In this document: in pieces, positions 26,001-41,000 of the stretch
Layout of the letters: every line of letters starts with the position of its first letter
How positions within the stretch are numbered: the first letter of the stretch is position 1
NCBI GenBank assembly: GCA_017893485.1
Contig: CM030362.1
Coordinates: 37,604,984-37,668,983, forward strand
Reading direction: 5' to 3'
DNA from: Hemerocallis citrina
Taxonomy: Eukaryota; Streptophyta; Magnoliopsida; Asparagales; Asphodelaceae
Length of the DNA stretch: 64,000 bases
Translations under genes and position numbers: made by a program
The notes under the pieces: model-generated
Told to the model about the DNA's origin: nothing
Seen by the model: the letters and a program-made list of their open reading frames with translations, nothing else
The model's database searches: none

Positions 26001-29000
26001 AATTGCGTGTTTTGTTGGCTGTGAAAGTCCATGCCACTATGCTATGCCACTATGCTAAAACTGTCGTTTACCTCGACCTTGAACCAATAAATATGCCTGT
26101 CTACCCCTATGAGGTGAAGCCAGGAACAGTAAGTTCACCCAACAAGCTATACTCCTTCGCCGCCCGTTCGAGTTACCATTGTGGATCCATCCGCTTCTGA
26201 GCTAGCAGCAGTACAGTTGGTGCAAGTCACCTCTTGGGTATCCGATTGAGATATAATTGCAGTGGTCCGAACAGCAACTCCTTTCCATACTCTTCAATCT
26301 CTCGTCTTTTTTCTTTTGATTCTATCTATATTAATAAGGGCCATGAAGATGACCTTGCAACAGTTCAACAACACCATCTGTCACAAACAAAATGAAGGTT
26401 TCACCAACATGTATATTTTTTATGCATCAGACAATTCGTATAGCGTAAGCAGCTACTCCACCACTCCACCACTTCTCTTTCAAATCCTTGTTCTTCAGGG
26501 CTTTGGGCTTTTTCCCCGGGGGGGGGGGGGTGGTGAATGCAGATATTGGTTTTGCTTTCCATTAATCCTTACTATGGAGTAGTTTTGTTGGGTGTGAAAC
26601 TCCCAGCCATTATGCTAAAACTTTGAAGTTGTGGAAGAGTTGAGGGAAATTGCACCTGTATTCTAACACGCTATCTCAAGTCGATAGCCCATTTTTTGCG
26701 CCAAAGCAACGAGATAAATGCCCAACCAATTGTGGGTCGAGACCTGGACTATACGCAGCAGTATTTTTTTAAAAAATCTGCATTTAAATTGCGTAGTAGG
26801 TGGAATTCGAACCTACGTTGCTCTGATATCATGTGAAAGTCTCTGCCACTATGTTAAAACTTCGAAGTTGTAGAAGAGTTGAGGAAAATTGCACTTGTAT
26901 TCTAATATTAGGGAAGATGTGCTTATTGCTAAGTTCTCAGATTGATGCTGAATCAGCAAATAGCTTGGGACTCTAAAACAATATTAAGTGTAAATATATT
27001 TTTCTTAATCCCAGTTCCCATTTAGGTGTCAATGAATTCAATCAATCCTCCAAAAATTGAAATACACATTGTTCGGCTTATCAAGAGTAAATACTGCACA
27101 TATGTGAACAATGTAAATTAAATTACTCCCTTTCTTCTTGTGGTAAATGTACAACTGTACAATAACAACTCCTTCAAAGTCCCCCAATAACTCACAAAGA
27201 GTATTATATGTTGCACCATTTAGGATAGACGTATAGTGAAAATATTTTTTTTAAAAATTAAACTGTCTTTCATCGTGTAGAAGGTTGATCTTTTCATATC
27301 TAGTTCACTTATCCAGAACAATGCACGCTCGCAAAGACTTCTAAAGCAAGTCAAACTGATGAGGACATCAGTTCAAGATGATTCAGGCATTTCTATCAGT
27401 GCAAGCATCGTCTAGGACAGCTGCTTATTTAGTTAGAATTTTATTTCAGTACCATATTTGTTTTTGGCAATTATAGCCATATGTAATCTTTTTATATTTT
27501 TTAGATTTTGAGAATATTTTGAGATTTGTATCTTGATTTGTTTTGAGCCTATATATAGGCCTTGAGATTAATGAGAAATATATGCTATTCTTGATTAAAA
27601 AAAATTATTGTGTTGAGTTTTGCTCTTCATCTCTTTTTTGTGTGATACAATTGAGATCCAACTTATTAGGGTTTATGATAAATCCTAATAAAATTTTAGG
27701 GTTTGTGATAAACTCTAAAGTATACCCCAAATTAAAAATCCAATAAAAAAAAATCCTAACCTTAAATCCCCAAATCATTAAAACCCTAATAATCCTCTAA
27801 TCCCATCACCCAACCGCCTCCCTATTTTCTCTGTCCTATTACCGCTCTTGTTCATCTTCCTCAGTCGACGCCCTCACCGCCCTCCATCCATCGTCATTAC
27901 TCCCGACCACTTTGTCCCTCATCCTCGACCATCCGCTGCCCTGCTTCCACCATGAGCGACCCCCCCCCCCCCATCTCGATAACCCCGAGCTCGGCTCTCA
28001 TTACCTGTGCTGAAACCTATCTTTTTCGGCAGCCTAGTCACCAACCCCGTCGCCTCCCGCCCGTCGCGATGCCCTTACACCAGGCCGACGCCAGTCCAGA
28101 TTCGCGCCGCTCCGTCGCCGTCGTTGATGTCAGCCAGTGATGCCGTCGACCCCCCCGCTGTCACTGCTCGTGAAGGTGTTGCTGCCATTGCTATCTCTTT
28201 GATTGTTGTGTTCTACCAGAGATCTACGCAATTGTTCTTCGAACTCTCGGTATACTCTTTTCACTTTTAAATATTTGTGTTATACTGCTCTGTTATCTCT
28301 ATCATATTATCTAGTTTAACTGTCGACCACAAATATTGAGATTAGTGTTCTACATGCTTGATTAGAGTACGAATCAATATTAAATCTTTTACTTGCTAAG
28401 AACCCTTAGGGATTTAATTATTGATTGTAGAGTGGAATTATTAATTGGGATTGTTAAACGTGATTCAGTTCTTGAAAATCCATCAAACCAATTAACTGTT
28501 TAAAATTTCTAACTTTAATCCGCATAACGTGTTGGTAAAATTAACCCATTAAGATTCTTGGAAATTCTCCATTTTAGGGTTAGTTTTACATCATTTTGGT
28601 ATCAGAGCGAAGATTCTTAAAACCCTAGTTCTTGCATCATTTAGGCATCAATTTTTGCATTCATTTAGGATCGTGTAGTCTTTTATTTTTCTTTCTTTAT
28701 TTTAGATCATTTCAGATTTATTAGTAAAAAAAATTAGCACACACACGATTCCTAGTTTTCCACTTTTGGTGAATACGTCTTCGCAGCACCATCCCAGATC
28801 CTGAATAGCCTTTCTTATCCCTCCCAAATCATCCAACTAGGAATTCTAGACCTTCTCGAATTGAGATGGACAACTCTGATATTTTCGCTACCCTAGCTGC
28901 CATTCAAGCAACTTTTGCCAATATCAATTAGAGGCTTGAGAAAGTGGAATTAAATCAAACTGTTGTCCCTGAGCTTCATCGTCAGATCCCTCAAGGGAAT

Positions 29001-32000
29001 ATTTGTGACGATCGATGTCAAGAATGTGACCCTGATGAACAATACAAAAAGAACGTTAAGGTTGACGTTCCTCATTTTGAAGGCCACATGGAACCCCAAG
29101 CTTATCTTGATTGGATCTGTGCCATAGGACCACTACTTTGTGTGGTTTGACATGAGTGAAAGCCCTGAAAGTTAAATTTGCCATTATGAAATTAACGGGT
29201 AAAGCTCAACAATACTGGACCAATCTTGAACATGCCCGTAGAGGTCGAAGCCTGGACACCCATATCTACTTGGGAAGCCATGAAGGAGAAGCTCACTGAG
29301 AGATGTATCGTTATCGTTTCACACCCGATTGCTAGATTCGTGGAACCACCTTTATCAAGGAAGTAAATCCACACAAGAATATGTTGATAAGTTTGATGAC
29401 TTTCTTATTCGGTGCAATGCTTTAGGTAAAGAGAGTGAAGAACAAACTCTCTCTAGGTTCAGAGCTGGACTACGAGCTGACCTTAGGAACGAGTTAATTC
29501 ATAAAAATGTGGATTCACTAGCGGCAGCCTACGCCCTAGTCCTTGATATGGATTTCCTTAAAGCTAGTTCTCATTCTAGGTCCAGCGACTCGAGAGATCA
29601 TTCCTCTAGAATGACCTCTACCGACCCATCTAGACCTAAGCCTCCCTCTCAGCACCCCAACAAATCTTATCCCAGTAAACCTAATTCAAAATTCAATTCA
29701 CATAGAGATGAACATAAGGGTAAGAACACCGAAAGAGATTACACTAAGATTGATCCTCTCACTAAGTGCTATAAATGTAAGGGATATGTTCATGTTGCTA
29801 GCAACAGCCCCAGCCCCAGTAGGATCAGTATAGTAGAGGGTACCGCTGTCATTACTGACGACTCTGACAATGAGTTTTCCTATGAGCCTATTGAAGGCGA
29901 TGACTTCGGTGAAGAAGATGATGACCAGTATCTCCACTGTATTCGGTCTATCTAATCATCTCACTTGAATGTAGTCAAATGTGCTTTGTCCCAACCAAAA
30001 GAAGAAGATGATTGGAAGCACACTGCTATATTCCACACCTTTACGACTATAGGTGGCAAAAACTGCAAGGTGATTGTTGACAGTGGGAGCTGCGTCAACG
30101 CTGTCTCTTCTGCGGTCTTAGCTAAGACCGGACTTAAGGCTGAATCCCATCCACGCCCATACAAAGTATCTTGGATTGATGCAACAGCACTCCAAGTAAC
30201 ACATGGATGCTTAGTCCCTGTGGACTTCAAAGCTTACAAAGAGGAAATTTGGTGTAATGTGCTCAAAATGGATGTGGGTCAAGTCATTTTAGGGAGATCT
30301 TGGTTATACGATCACGATGTGACCATATATGGTTGATTCAACCAATGTGTGTTCCAGCACGATGGACTAAAAATAAAGCTCATACCTGTGAGACCACGAA
30401 CTAGTCCAGCTGAAACCACACCGGTTCCCGCGAGAAAGGGCAAGGAGGTAACGTATATGGGTGAAAAGGAACTCACAAAAGAAATTGACAAAGGGGCTGC
30501 CATTCTTTTACTCACAGCGAGAGAAGTCCCTAAAGATCCTAAATCACTCATCCTGTCCCAAGTTACTCCTGTTTTACAGGAATTTGCAGATGTGTTTCCT
30601 GCTGACCTCCCCAACCAGTTGTCCCCATTGCGTGACATTCAACACGCTATTGATCTGGTTCCGGGAGCGAGTCTTCCTAACTTGCCACATTATCTGATGA
30701 ATCCGACAGAGCATGCTGAGTTGAAAAGGCAAGTTGATGAGTTATTGGCAAAGGGCTTCATCAGAGAAAGCTTAAGTCCTTGCACTGTTCCTACTCTATT
30801 AACGCCAAAGAAAGATGGAACCTGGCGTATGTGTGGACAGCCGTGCCATAAACAAGATCACAGTGAAATACCGTTTTCCCATTCCTCGTTTAGATGACAT
30901 GTTGGACATGATGTCTGATGCCACAATCTTTTCCAAGATTGATCTCAAAAGTGGCTACCACCAAATACGTGTTCGTCCTGGTGATGAATGGAAGACCGCC
31001 TTCAAGATGAAGGATGACCTGTACGAATGGATGGTCATGCCATTTGGAATGACGAATGCTCCGAGCACGTTTATGAGAATCATGACGCAAGTACTCCGTC
31101 CCTTTATGGGCAAGTTCCTTGTGGTGTACTATGATGATATTCTCATTTACAGCCGATCCGTTGGGCAACATCTTGACCATTTGAGACAGGTCTGCGGTGT
31201 TTTGAGAAAGGAACAACTTTACGCCAATCCTACCAAATGTACCTTCCTCTCCGATCAGACTATCTTTCTGGGGTTTATTGTTTTTGCCAGAGGAGTTTCT
31301 GCTGATCCAGAAAAGATACGAGCTATTACTGAGTGGCCTGAGCCCCGCAATATTCGTGATGTGCGGAGTTTTCATGGTCTTGCCACCTTTTATCGCCGGT
31401 TTGTGCAAGGATTTAGCACGATCATGGCTCCGATAATCGACTGTTTGAAGAAAGGTGAGTCTGTCTGGTCCAAAGAAGCCACGAAAGCCTTCGAAGAGAT
31501 CGAGAAGAGAATGACTCAGACATCTGTCATGAGGTTGCCCGATTTAACTAAAGTCTTCGAAGTAACGTGTGATGCTTCTGGTATTGGTATAGGTGGAGTC
31601 CTCAGTCAAGAGAGTCATCCAGTTGCTTATTTCAGTGAAAAGCTGAACGAAGCAAAACAAAAATACTCCACTTATGACAAGGAGTTCTATGTGGTCATTC
31701 AGTCACTTCGCTATTGGTGACATCTTCTACCGCAAGAATTCGTTATCTTCTCAGACCATGAAGCCTTAAGATTCCTTAATTCTCAACAAAAGTTGAATCC
31801 GAGACATGCTAGATGGGTAGAGTTCCTACAAGAATATTCATATACCATTAGGTACACAAAAGGGATTGATAATAAGGCCACGGATGCGCTAAGTCGTTGT
31901 CACATGATCTTATCTACACTGCGCACCGAAATTATTGGTTTTGAGAGATTGAAAGATGAGTATGCCTCCTGCCCAGATTTTTACGAGATCTACACCTCTT

Positions 32001-35000
32001 TGAAGGATGGCATCACTCGAGTGATAGATGATTATTTGTTGAAAGATGATTATCTCTTCTATCGCTCAAAATTGTGCGTTCCTAGTACGTCATTGCGAGA
32101 GTATTTTGTTTGGAAATTGCACGCTGGTGGTCTTGCTAGACATTTTGGGCATAGCAAGACCATTGATGCTGTGGAACATAGGTTTTACTGGCCGAAGCTA
32201 AAGAGAGACGTTGTGAGACTTGTTAACAGATGTCACACCTGTGAACTTGCCAAGCAACAAAAACAGAACACAGGCCTGTATACTCCATTACCTGTTCTCA
32301 GTTGCCCTTGGAAAGACGTGAGTATGGATTTCGTGTTAGGCTTACCGAAAACACAAAAGAAACACGATTCCATTCTTGTCATCGTGGACCGTTTCTCCAA
32401 AATGGCCCACTTCCTACCATGCTCGAAAACTTTCGATGCATCCCGTATGTCTCATATCTTCTTTGATAATATTGTGAAGCTACATGGGTTGCCAAAAACC
32501 ATTGTGTCTGATAGGGATGTGAAATTCACGAGTTATTTTTGGAAGACCCTATGGCACAAGTTGGGTACAAAATTGAATTTTTTTACAGCCTTCCACCCAC
32601 AGACAGATGGACATACTGAGGTTGTCAATCGGAGTCTTGGCAATCTCTTACGTACTCTTGTAGGAAAGAACTTGGGAACATGGGATTTAAAATTAACAGT
32701 TGCTGAATTTGCTTATAACACATCTAGGAATAGAACCACTGGCATGAGTCCACACGAAGTTGTACATGGTTATTGTCCTAGGCAGCCCATAGATATTGTC
32801 CCCATGTTAGAAAATCACTGAGTCTCAGACTCTGCATCTGCATTTGCATCCTGCATTTATGACTTGCATAGAAAAATTTTCAAGAAAATTAATGAGAATA
32901 ATTTTAATTACAAGTTAAGAGCTGATATTAGAAGGAAATTTAAAACATTTAATGTGGGTGACGAAGTGATATTTCGAATTCATCCGGAACGGTTTCCAGC
33001 TGGATCCGTTAAGAAGTTGAATGCACGTACTGCAGACCCATTTAAAATTCTTCATAAAATCAATGATAATGCCTATGTCGTTGACCTTCCCGAAGGCTTT
33101 GGCATCGGTAAAACTTTCAATGTTGAGGATCTAGTACCCTATGAACGCCCAAAAGAAATTCTCTTATAGATGAGCCTACCCTGCAGCCTAATGGTGAGAT
33201 TCTCCCATTACCCCCACTACCAGATACTACTTACCCATCGACAGAAGAATTGGATAATATTTTAGATGATCAGATAATCTCTACTAGAGATGGTGGTATT
33301 CATAGATATTTGGTAAGATGGAAAAACAAGCCGGAGTCAGAGAACACTTGGATAGATCGTGGAGAGCTCCAGCGCTTGGATTCAGATCTTTTGGAGCACT
33401 ATGACAGGAGGACTGGTTTTGACTCGACTGGGTCGATCCCTCTCCCACCCGGGGAGAATGTTGAAGACATCGGTTCAAGACGATTCGAACATTTCTATCA
33501 GCGCAGACATCGTTTAGGACAACTGCTTATTTAGTTAGGATTTTATTTAGTACTATATTTGTTTTTAGCAATTATAGCCATATGTAATCTTTTTGTATTT
33601 TTTAGATTTTGAGAATATTTTGGGATTTGTACGTTGATTTGTTTTGAGCCTATATATAGGCCTTGAGATTAATGAGAAAGATATACTATTCTTGATTAAA
33701 AAAAATTATTGTGTTGAGTTTTGCTCTTCACCTCTCCTTTGTGTGATACAATTGAGATCCAACTTATTAGGGTTTGTGATAAATTCTAATAAAATTTTAG
33801 GGTTTGCGATAAACTCTAAAATCTACCCCAAATTAAAAATCCAATAAAAAAAAAATTCCTAACCCTAAATTCCCAAATCATTAAAACCCTAATAATCCTA
33901 TAATCCCATCACCCAGCCGCCTCCCTCTTTTCTCTGTCCTGTTACCGCTCCTGTTCATCTTCCTCAGTCGACGCCCTTACCACCCTCCATCCATCGTCAT
34001 TACTCCCGACCACTTCGTCCCTCATCCTCGACCATCCCCTGCTCTGCTTCCACCCTGAGCCCCCCCCCCCCCCCCATCTCGACAACCCCGAGCTCGGCTC
34101 TCACTGCCTGCGCTGAAACCCATCTTTCTCGGCAGCCCAATCACCAACCCCGTCGCCTCCCGCCTGTCGCGATGCCCTTACACTAGGCCGACGCCAGTCC
34201 AGATTCGCGTTGCCCTGCCGCCATCGTTGACGTCAGCGAGTGATGCCGTCGACCCCCCGTCGTCACTGCTCGTGAAGGTGTTGCTGCCATTGCTATCTCT
34301 TTGATTGTTGTGTTCTACCAGAGATCTACGCAATTGTTCTTCGAACCCTCGGTATACTCTTTCCACTTTTAAATATTTGTGTTATACTGCTCTGTTATCT
34401 CTATTATATTATCTAGTTTAACTGACGACCACAAATATTGAGATTGAGTGTTCTACATGCTTGATTAGAGTACGAATCAATATTGAATCTTTTACTTGCT
34501 AAGAACACTTAGGAATTTAATTATTGATTGTAGAGTGGAATTATTAATTGGGATTGTTAAACGTGATTCAGTTCTTGAAAATTCATCAAACCAATTAATT
34601 GTTTAAAATTTCTAACTTTAATCCGCATAACGTGTTGGTAAAATTAACCCATTAAGATTCTTGGAAATTCTCTATTTTAGAGTTAGTTTTACATCACAAA
34701 CACATTAATAGGAGACTTGTTGACCGAATGATTTTGCTATTTCTTTTACTAGATAATATACTACAAGGAAGTGCATTTGATAATCTCACGCTATTAGATT
34801 ATAAAAATTGAACTAAGCGTTAACTTTTCAGAATCTGAAGCCAATAAGGGAATGATTGATCCAAATAGTTTTAGCTTAATTAGGGTCAATTCTTTAAATA
34901 CTGTTATAATCTTAAAGTTATTTTTGTGTGTGACATCCTTTAGTAGCAGTGATGTGAAATAGATTCCATGCTTTAGATATCAACTTTTCATTCCTTTCAC

Positions 35001-38000
35001 TTCTGCCTTGAACATGACAGTTATGCCTAGTTTTTCATGTGAGCCTCAGTTATTTTTTGATTAATTTATGCTGTACGCTCATTTTTTGCTTGGTTGTTTT
35101 TGGATCTCTTGTACAGCGGATACCCCTTGATTTCCTTCAAGGCGAAAAATTCCAGAAGGCAGCCGACAACTACATTAGACCTCTTCTAACTAAGGTAGTT
35201 ATCTCATTCATACTGAATATTCTGTTTGGTAGCATTTGACATGCTCTGGTGCCATTTCAATGTTGTATATATATTCTCCTCTGCATTATTTATATTTCAC
35301 TGGTTAATCTTTTTCTAATGTTCGTGGATGAAACTTTCCCTTTCAGCTAATAGTTCTGTTCTTTATTCAGGGAGTCCCTTCATTGTTTTCTGATCTTAGC
35401 CCTTTGTATGATCATCCTGGCAAGGTTTTACATGCTACAAATTTTCAATTCTATTTTGAATTCCATAAAATGCTGATTGGTGGTGTTAGAAACAAATTGC
35501 TTGTGGGTCAAGGTAAAGCACAGTAGTACTGATACAATTTTATTCCTGAATCACTTGACAGGCTCGCATTCTTGAGCAATTAGTTCTCCAGCTAGAGAAA
35601 TCAATTAGAGCGACAGGGGGTTTTACAGAAAGGTGATTATGTTCAATCTGTTTGCCCAGTGTCTTCACAAATTGTTGGGATTCATATGTTGACATTAACT
35701 TGTACCATTGGAAACTTCATCATGAAATCATATAAGTTTCCATTAATCTGATGATGGAAAATGTGGGCTAAGTTTCTTGCCGATAAATTATAAACGATTT
35801 TGCAGACAAGTGAACTCTTAAATTCGACCAAATTAATTACCAAACCATTTTACATACTGAAGGATCTCCATGTTCTTGTAAATAAATCGTGAAACTAAAA
35901 TAGTTTAAATATAGAAGCAAACAAAACCAAACCAGCTATCCCCATTTCCATCCTCACAAACATCCATGTTTTTCCTTTTTCTTTTCCCATCCGTCAAGAT
36001 CTTGTTCAATCCCTCAAAGTTGAAAGCCTGGAACCAAAACTCCAACTTTCATCACCTTTGTCACAAGTAAAGAGTGATCGGCCCTGCAATAATGAAGAAG
36101 TACAAAGGGACGTTGACGTGACAAAGGAGAAGTACAAAGGGATGTTGACGTGATTGGAGAAGCTGGGCGGAGATGACAGAGAAGAAGGTTGCAGAGGTGA
36201 TCCTCATGTAGGGATTGCAACCTGGCCGGTTTGGCCCGAAGCTCACCGAACCGGCCCGGGTCGGGCCGGTCACCAAACCGGCCGCTTCGGTAGTAGTCCG
36301 GTCCGGGCGGGCCCCCATAAATTATGCGGGCCGGTCCAAGTTGGAATTAGCGGACCGGTTTGAACCGGGCCACTAAGGACCCAGAGCTTGCTGATTCATG
36401 AACCGGACCGAACCGGACCGGTTCTGTGCGGTCCGGTTCAGCCCGGCCGTTGGTTTTTTTAATTTATTTTTTAAGTTTTACATGAAAAAAAATATTACAT
36501 GTTTTTTTAATGACTCTTGTACATCGGAATATACATGTTTTTAATTTATTTTATACGTTAAGAGAAGGGAAAAAATGACCTGGCCCGGAATCGCAGGGAC
36601 AAGCCTGTCAGTCCGGGTTCGACTTCACCATTGGAACCGACCCGGCCCGGCCTGGTCCGCTACATACTGGGCCCGGCAGGCCATTAACGGGACCGGTTGC
36701 CATCCCTCATGTTCTTAGAAATTATTCACGGTCCGCCCGGCCCTGTTGCCATCCCTCATGTTCTTAGTAATAAATTGTGAAACTTTAATTATAGAAGCAA
36801 ACAAAACCGAGGACTCAGCTATCCTCATTTCTATCCTCAGTCCACACAAACCCCATTTTCTCTGAACTAATTTTTAAAATCCCTCAGGAAGTTTCAATCT
36901 CTCTGGAATATGACACTCACTATCTTAAAAGACAAAGTGTTTCTTAATAAAATAGTTATTAAAGGGACAAGGATAAAAGGAATGATTTATTTTGAGAATG
37001 TTTGAGAGCAGAAAGGGATAAACATCATCTTCTCTTAGGCTTTCTTCAACAGTTGTTTAAGGTGATTAGGAAATTTCCAGGGATTTGCGTCTATGTATAT
37101 TTCTGTAAACGGGGTGAAATGTTTATGCATCTAAAATTTGTCCCTTGATAATCATATCGCTTAGTTGTTTATTTAAGTCTTACACTCTTATTTGTTAAGA
37201 TGCCCAACAATTTCTTATGAAGCAGGATTATTGATGCATGTTAATAATTGATGAACCAAGACTTTGTTCCCACCATGCGGGGTCTATGATTTCCTTATCT
37301 GTTAAAATTTTCTTTGACAATATATTGTCCTGATTCTTTTGTTCTTTATAATGGACATGATTAGTCATCAGTATTACTGATATAGTGATATTTTAATTGA
37401 CTAACAAATGATTTTCTTTTTAAATCACAGTTCTATAAAAGAGCCTCCGTCAACTCTTATGTGGTTAATGCTTCTGATAGCCCAGGTTTATATTTGTATG
37501 CTTTTTTGTTTTGCAAGTTTTGTTTATTATTATTGTTATTATTATTATTATTATTATTATTTAAGAGTAATAGCTAGTGAGTCTATGCTATTGCAGCATT
37601 ACGACAGGCGAGGCCAGCATGATATCGCTCTATCTAAAATCGATGAAGCTATTGAACATACTCCAACTGTGATTGATTTATATTCTGCTAAGGTCACTCT
37701 ACAGCTTCTTTTTCCTTTTAAAGTCAAAATTTTATTTTGCGTATTAGTATCTGTGTTAATATTATTTCTTGGAGTAACTATTTTTCCTCTGAGAAGCACA
37801 GATTTATGATAAAAGCAGTAAGTTTATTATATTTTTGATCTAATTTCAAATATTGGTTTGGAAAAATCCAATTACCATATTTGAGGCATTTCAAACCAGG
37901 TGCTATCAACTCCTATATCTGGATGAAGAATTGAGCTGTGGTAGTTGCAATATATAAAGAATTATTATGCAATTATCTGATTATAGCCCTACAATATTTT

Positions 38001-41000
38001 TTTGCAACGAATTGTAATTGTCTCATGCTTCTTATGCAGTATAATTGTTTTGTATATTCTTTTTCAATGTTAATTTTTTTAAAAAGTTCCTTTAATTAAT
38101 GCAAAAAAAAAACCCTGTTAAAATGAGTAGCACTCTTTTTTTTGAGATAAAAGTGGCTAAGTCACCCGTTTCATTAATGAAAAGTTTGACAAAACAAAGT
38201 GGCCAATATTACAAACCAACATCACTCTAGTTCAAATACTCAAATACAAAATAACATCAACAACTACCAGATAATACAAACATTATATCCGACACCAAAA
38301 TACCATTGCCTCCCATCATAACCGCACACAAGTCTTCGCGGAAGGAGGTAATTTCCCATATCGCTATCTGAACTACTCCGCATTATCCATGCAAAGCCTC
38401 TTCCTTGCCCCTGCGATATACCTGCCCATGCATCTATTAGAGACCGTATTTTATGCAGCATCATACGAAATTTACAATTAATGTTACGAAATCAAGCATC
38501 ATTTCTATCTATCTATCTAGCCGCAGACTCCATATACTAGCCGCTACTGTAACATCCCCCATTAATCAAAAGTTATTCCTAATATACTTTATCCCCAACT
38601 ACCCCAAATGTCTTCAATACTATTGGGGGTCTCTACTATACCAAATCCCAGCCCCAAAATTTCCCAGGTAAGTCTAGTCTTAGGACAAAGATTGAAAATA
38701 TGGTTTACAACTTTACATCCTCTTCCCAAAATTTCCCAGGTAAGAGTAGCACTCTTTTATCCTGTGTGGTTATGGGGAATGCTTCAAAGTGGCAGATCGT
38801 TATTCTTTGGCTTTGATGGATTTATATTCTTAAGTGACAGCTTGTATATATGGATTATCTCACGGATGTGAATATTGTGAATATTACAAATGTTTATAGA
38901 ATTCTTTCGTATTGACAATTATTTATTACAAAAAACTGATTTAGATCTTCTTTCACTTTCTTATACTGCCTTGTTTTGTTTGCACTTCTTTTGTTCTTCT
39001 GTTTTTTTAGTGGTTCCCTCTGCTGTCCGTGTTTTGTTATATACATAGAAGTAATAATTTTTGCCTATTCATTTGTTAGTTTTGCAATTTCTTTGATAGT
39101 GGGCCAGCTGGGCTTTGCACTTAAATGGAGGCGGAATTGAAGATACTGGAAAACTGTCTTCTGTTTTCATTTAATACCTTTTTACTCTACGTTTTTTCTA
39201 ATGATGTGCAACGACAGTAATATATAGATCTTAAAATGAAGAGGTAGACCTGAGTATGGAGCTACTTTTTGCTCCATCAATTATTTGCCCATCTTTGCTG
39301 TCATATTGGAATTTACTCAGTTACCTTAGCTACCATAAATTCTATAATTACCATTTGGCTATTTAGTGTTGTGGTCTGTTGTTTGCTGTTGGTATGGTTT
39401 TGTGTGTTGGATCCCTGAGTCATATATACTTATGAAGATGCAACGCTTCCTTACCTGTATGCTATGTCAAGTCCATCACAAGCAATGAAAAACAAATGGT
39501 TTCAAAATAATATCATACACTTCTGGTTGCAGGCAAGAATATTGAAACATGCAGGCAACCTAGCAGCAGCTGCTGCTTTAGCAAATGAAGCTAGGTCTAT
39601 GGATCTTGCTGACCGTTATTTGAACAGTGTGTGTGTAAAGCGCATGCTTCAGGCCGACCAGGTAAATTTTCATATAAAGTTGTTGTCATTGTTGTGACTG
39701 ATATGCTTCCATATATCATTTATGCTTATTTTTCTTTAATTAATGAAGGTGGGGTTAGCCGAGAAGACTGCTGTGTTGTTCACAAAGGATGGTGACCAAC
39801 ATAATAACCTCTTTGACATGCAGTGCATGTGGTGCGTTTGTTGTTCCTTTGTCATTCATTAACTATACGTTGGAGTTTTAAGTGGTTTTATGTTTTTGAT
39901 TGTTTAGTTGTTTCTGTCATCCATAGGTATGAGCTTGCATCTGGTGAAAGTTACTTCCGCCAGGGTGATTTAGGGCATGGTTTGAAAAAGTTCTTAGCCG
40001 TTGAGAAGCATTATGCAGACATGACTGAGGATCAGTTTGACTTCCATTCATATTGCCTACGTAAAATGGCGTTGCGCGCTTATGTGTCAATGTTGAAGTT
40101 TCAAGACCGTTTGCATGCTCATCCATATTTTCATAAAGCTGCAGCAGGAGCTATCAGGTGAAACTTTCATATGGTCCATATACTAGTTAATTGCCATGTA
40201 CAATTGGTCATTTAATATATGAAGTTTTAAATATGGACATTCATATAACATGTTAAAGATTTTAAAAATAAACGTATGACTAAGTATATTTCATGTATAG
40301 AAACGATTCTGGACCTTTGGTAAAAGAATCTCTTATTGAGAGACATGGGTGATGAAGGAGAGAAGATCCCTCATAAAAAGAATATGGAGGTGATATTGAC
40401 CAGTGATTATTATTCAAATATACTTCAATTTTCTTGCATCTTAATTTTTTTTAGTGTTTTTAATTAGATTTTTTTTCTACTTCAATTTTTTTAAAATTCA
40501 AATATACTTCGACTTTTTTTTAATTAGGGAAAATTTGACAAAACTCGTATATTATGTAGTAGTATAGAAATAGTAGTATAGAAACTCGTATATTATGTAG
40601 TAGCATAGAAATAGTTTGAAGTGTTCATCATGTCAGGCATATTAAGTGTAGCTTGCACAATGATCTATTAGAATTTCCTAAAAGCACAATGATTGCACTC
40701 TCTTTCAAGACTCCCTTTGTACTTTAGAGATAATAAGACTTGAGTTTTTTTGATGTGGGTCTTATGAGAGGTCTTGCTAGTTGTCTAAAAACAGATATCA
40801 ACCGTAATATGTTTTCACTTCTCATTTGAAGTACTTTGCCAGATTTATGGTTATATTCTTCTGAATTCGGTATTTTTTCTTTTTTCACATTCTTAGAATA
40901 GTTTGCGAGTATTAAACTTCCAATTCATAGGTTCATTCAATAGTAGAGGATACTACTGATTATTCATGGCTATTCTCTAGATGCTATATGAAGTTGTATG

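Larger units (their letters stand above)
27357..34696 (+). mobile_element. Complete but degenerate Ty3/gypsy chromovirus in NAA15 intron 9
   Basis: This is a 7.3-kb element in the same orientation as NAA15. LTRs are 27357-28593 and 33459-34696, with the perfect 5-bp TSD CAAAC (27352-27356 and 34697-34701). A tRNA-Met-type PBS follows the 5' LTR and a short purine tract (ggggagaa, 33451-33458) precedes the 3' LTR. Gene order is gag, protease, RT, RNase H, integrase, chromodomain, which defines a chromovirus. Many stops and frameshifts make it inactive. The LTRs differ at many positions by eye, so it is older than the element at 52358. I lean to a Galadriel/Reina-like clade but cannot settle it. 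Confidence 0.95.

Noticed and set aside
26780..26850. tRNA-like or PBS-like words (attcgaacctacg, gctctgatatcatg)
   Set aside because: No cloverleaf can be formed and no LTR adjoins; probably a decayed repeat.
27952..28270. Apparent small genes after NAA15 exon 9
   Set aside because: They are inside the 5' LTR of the chromovirus, and the same sequence occurs in the 3' LTR with different frames.
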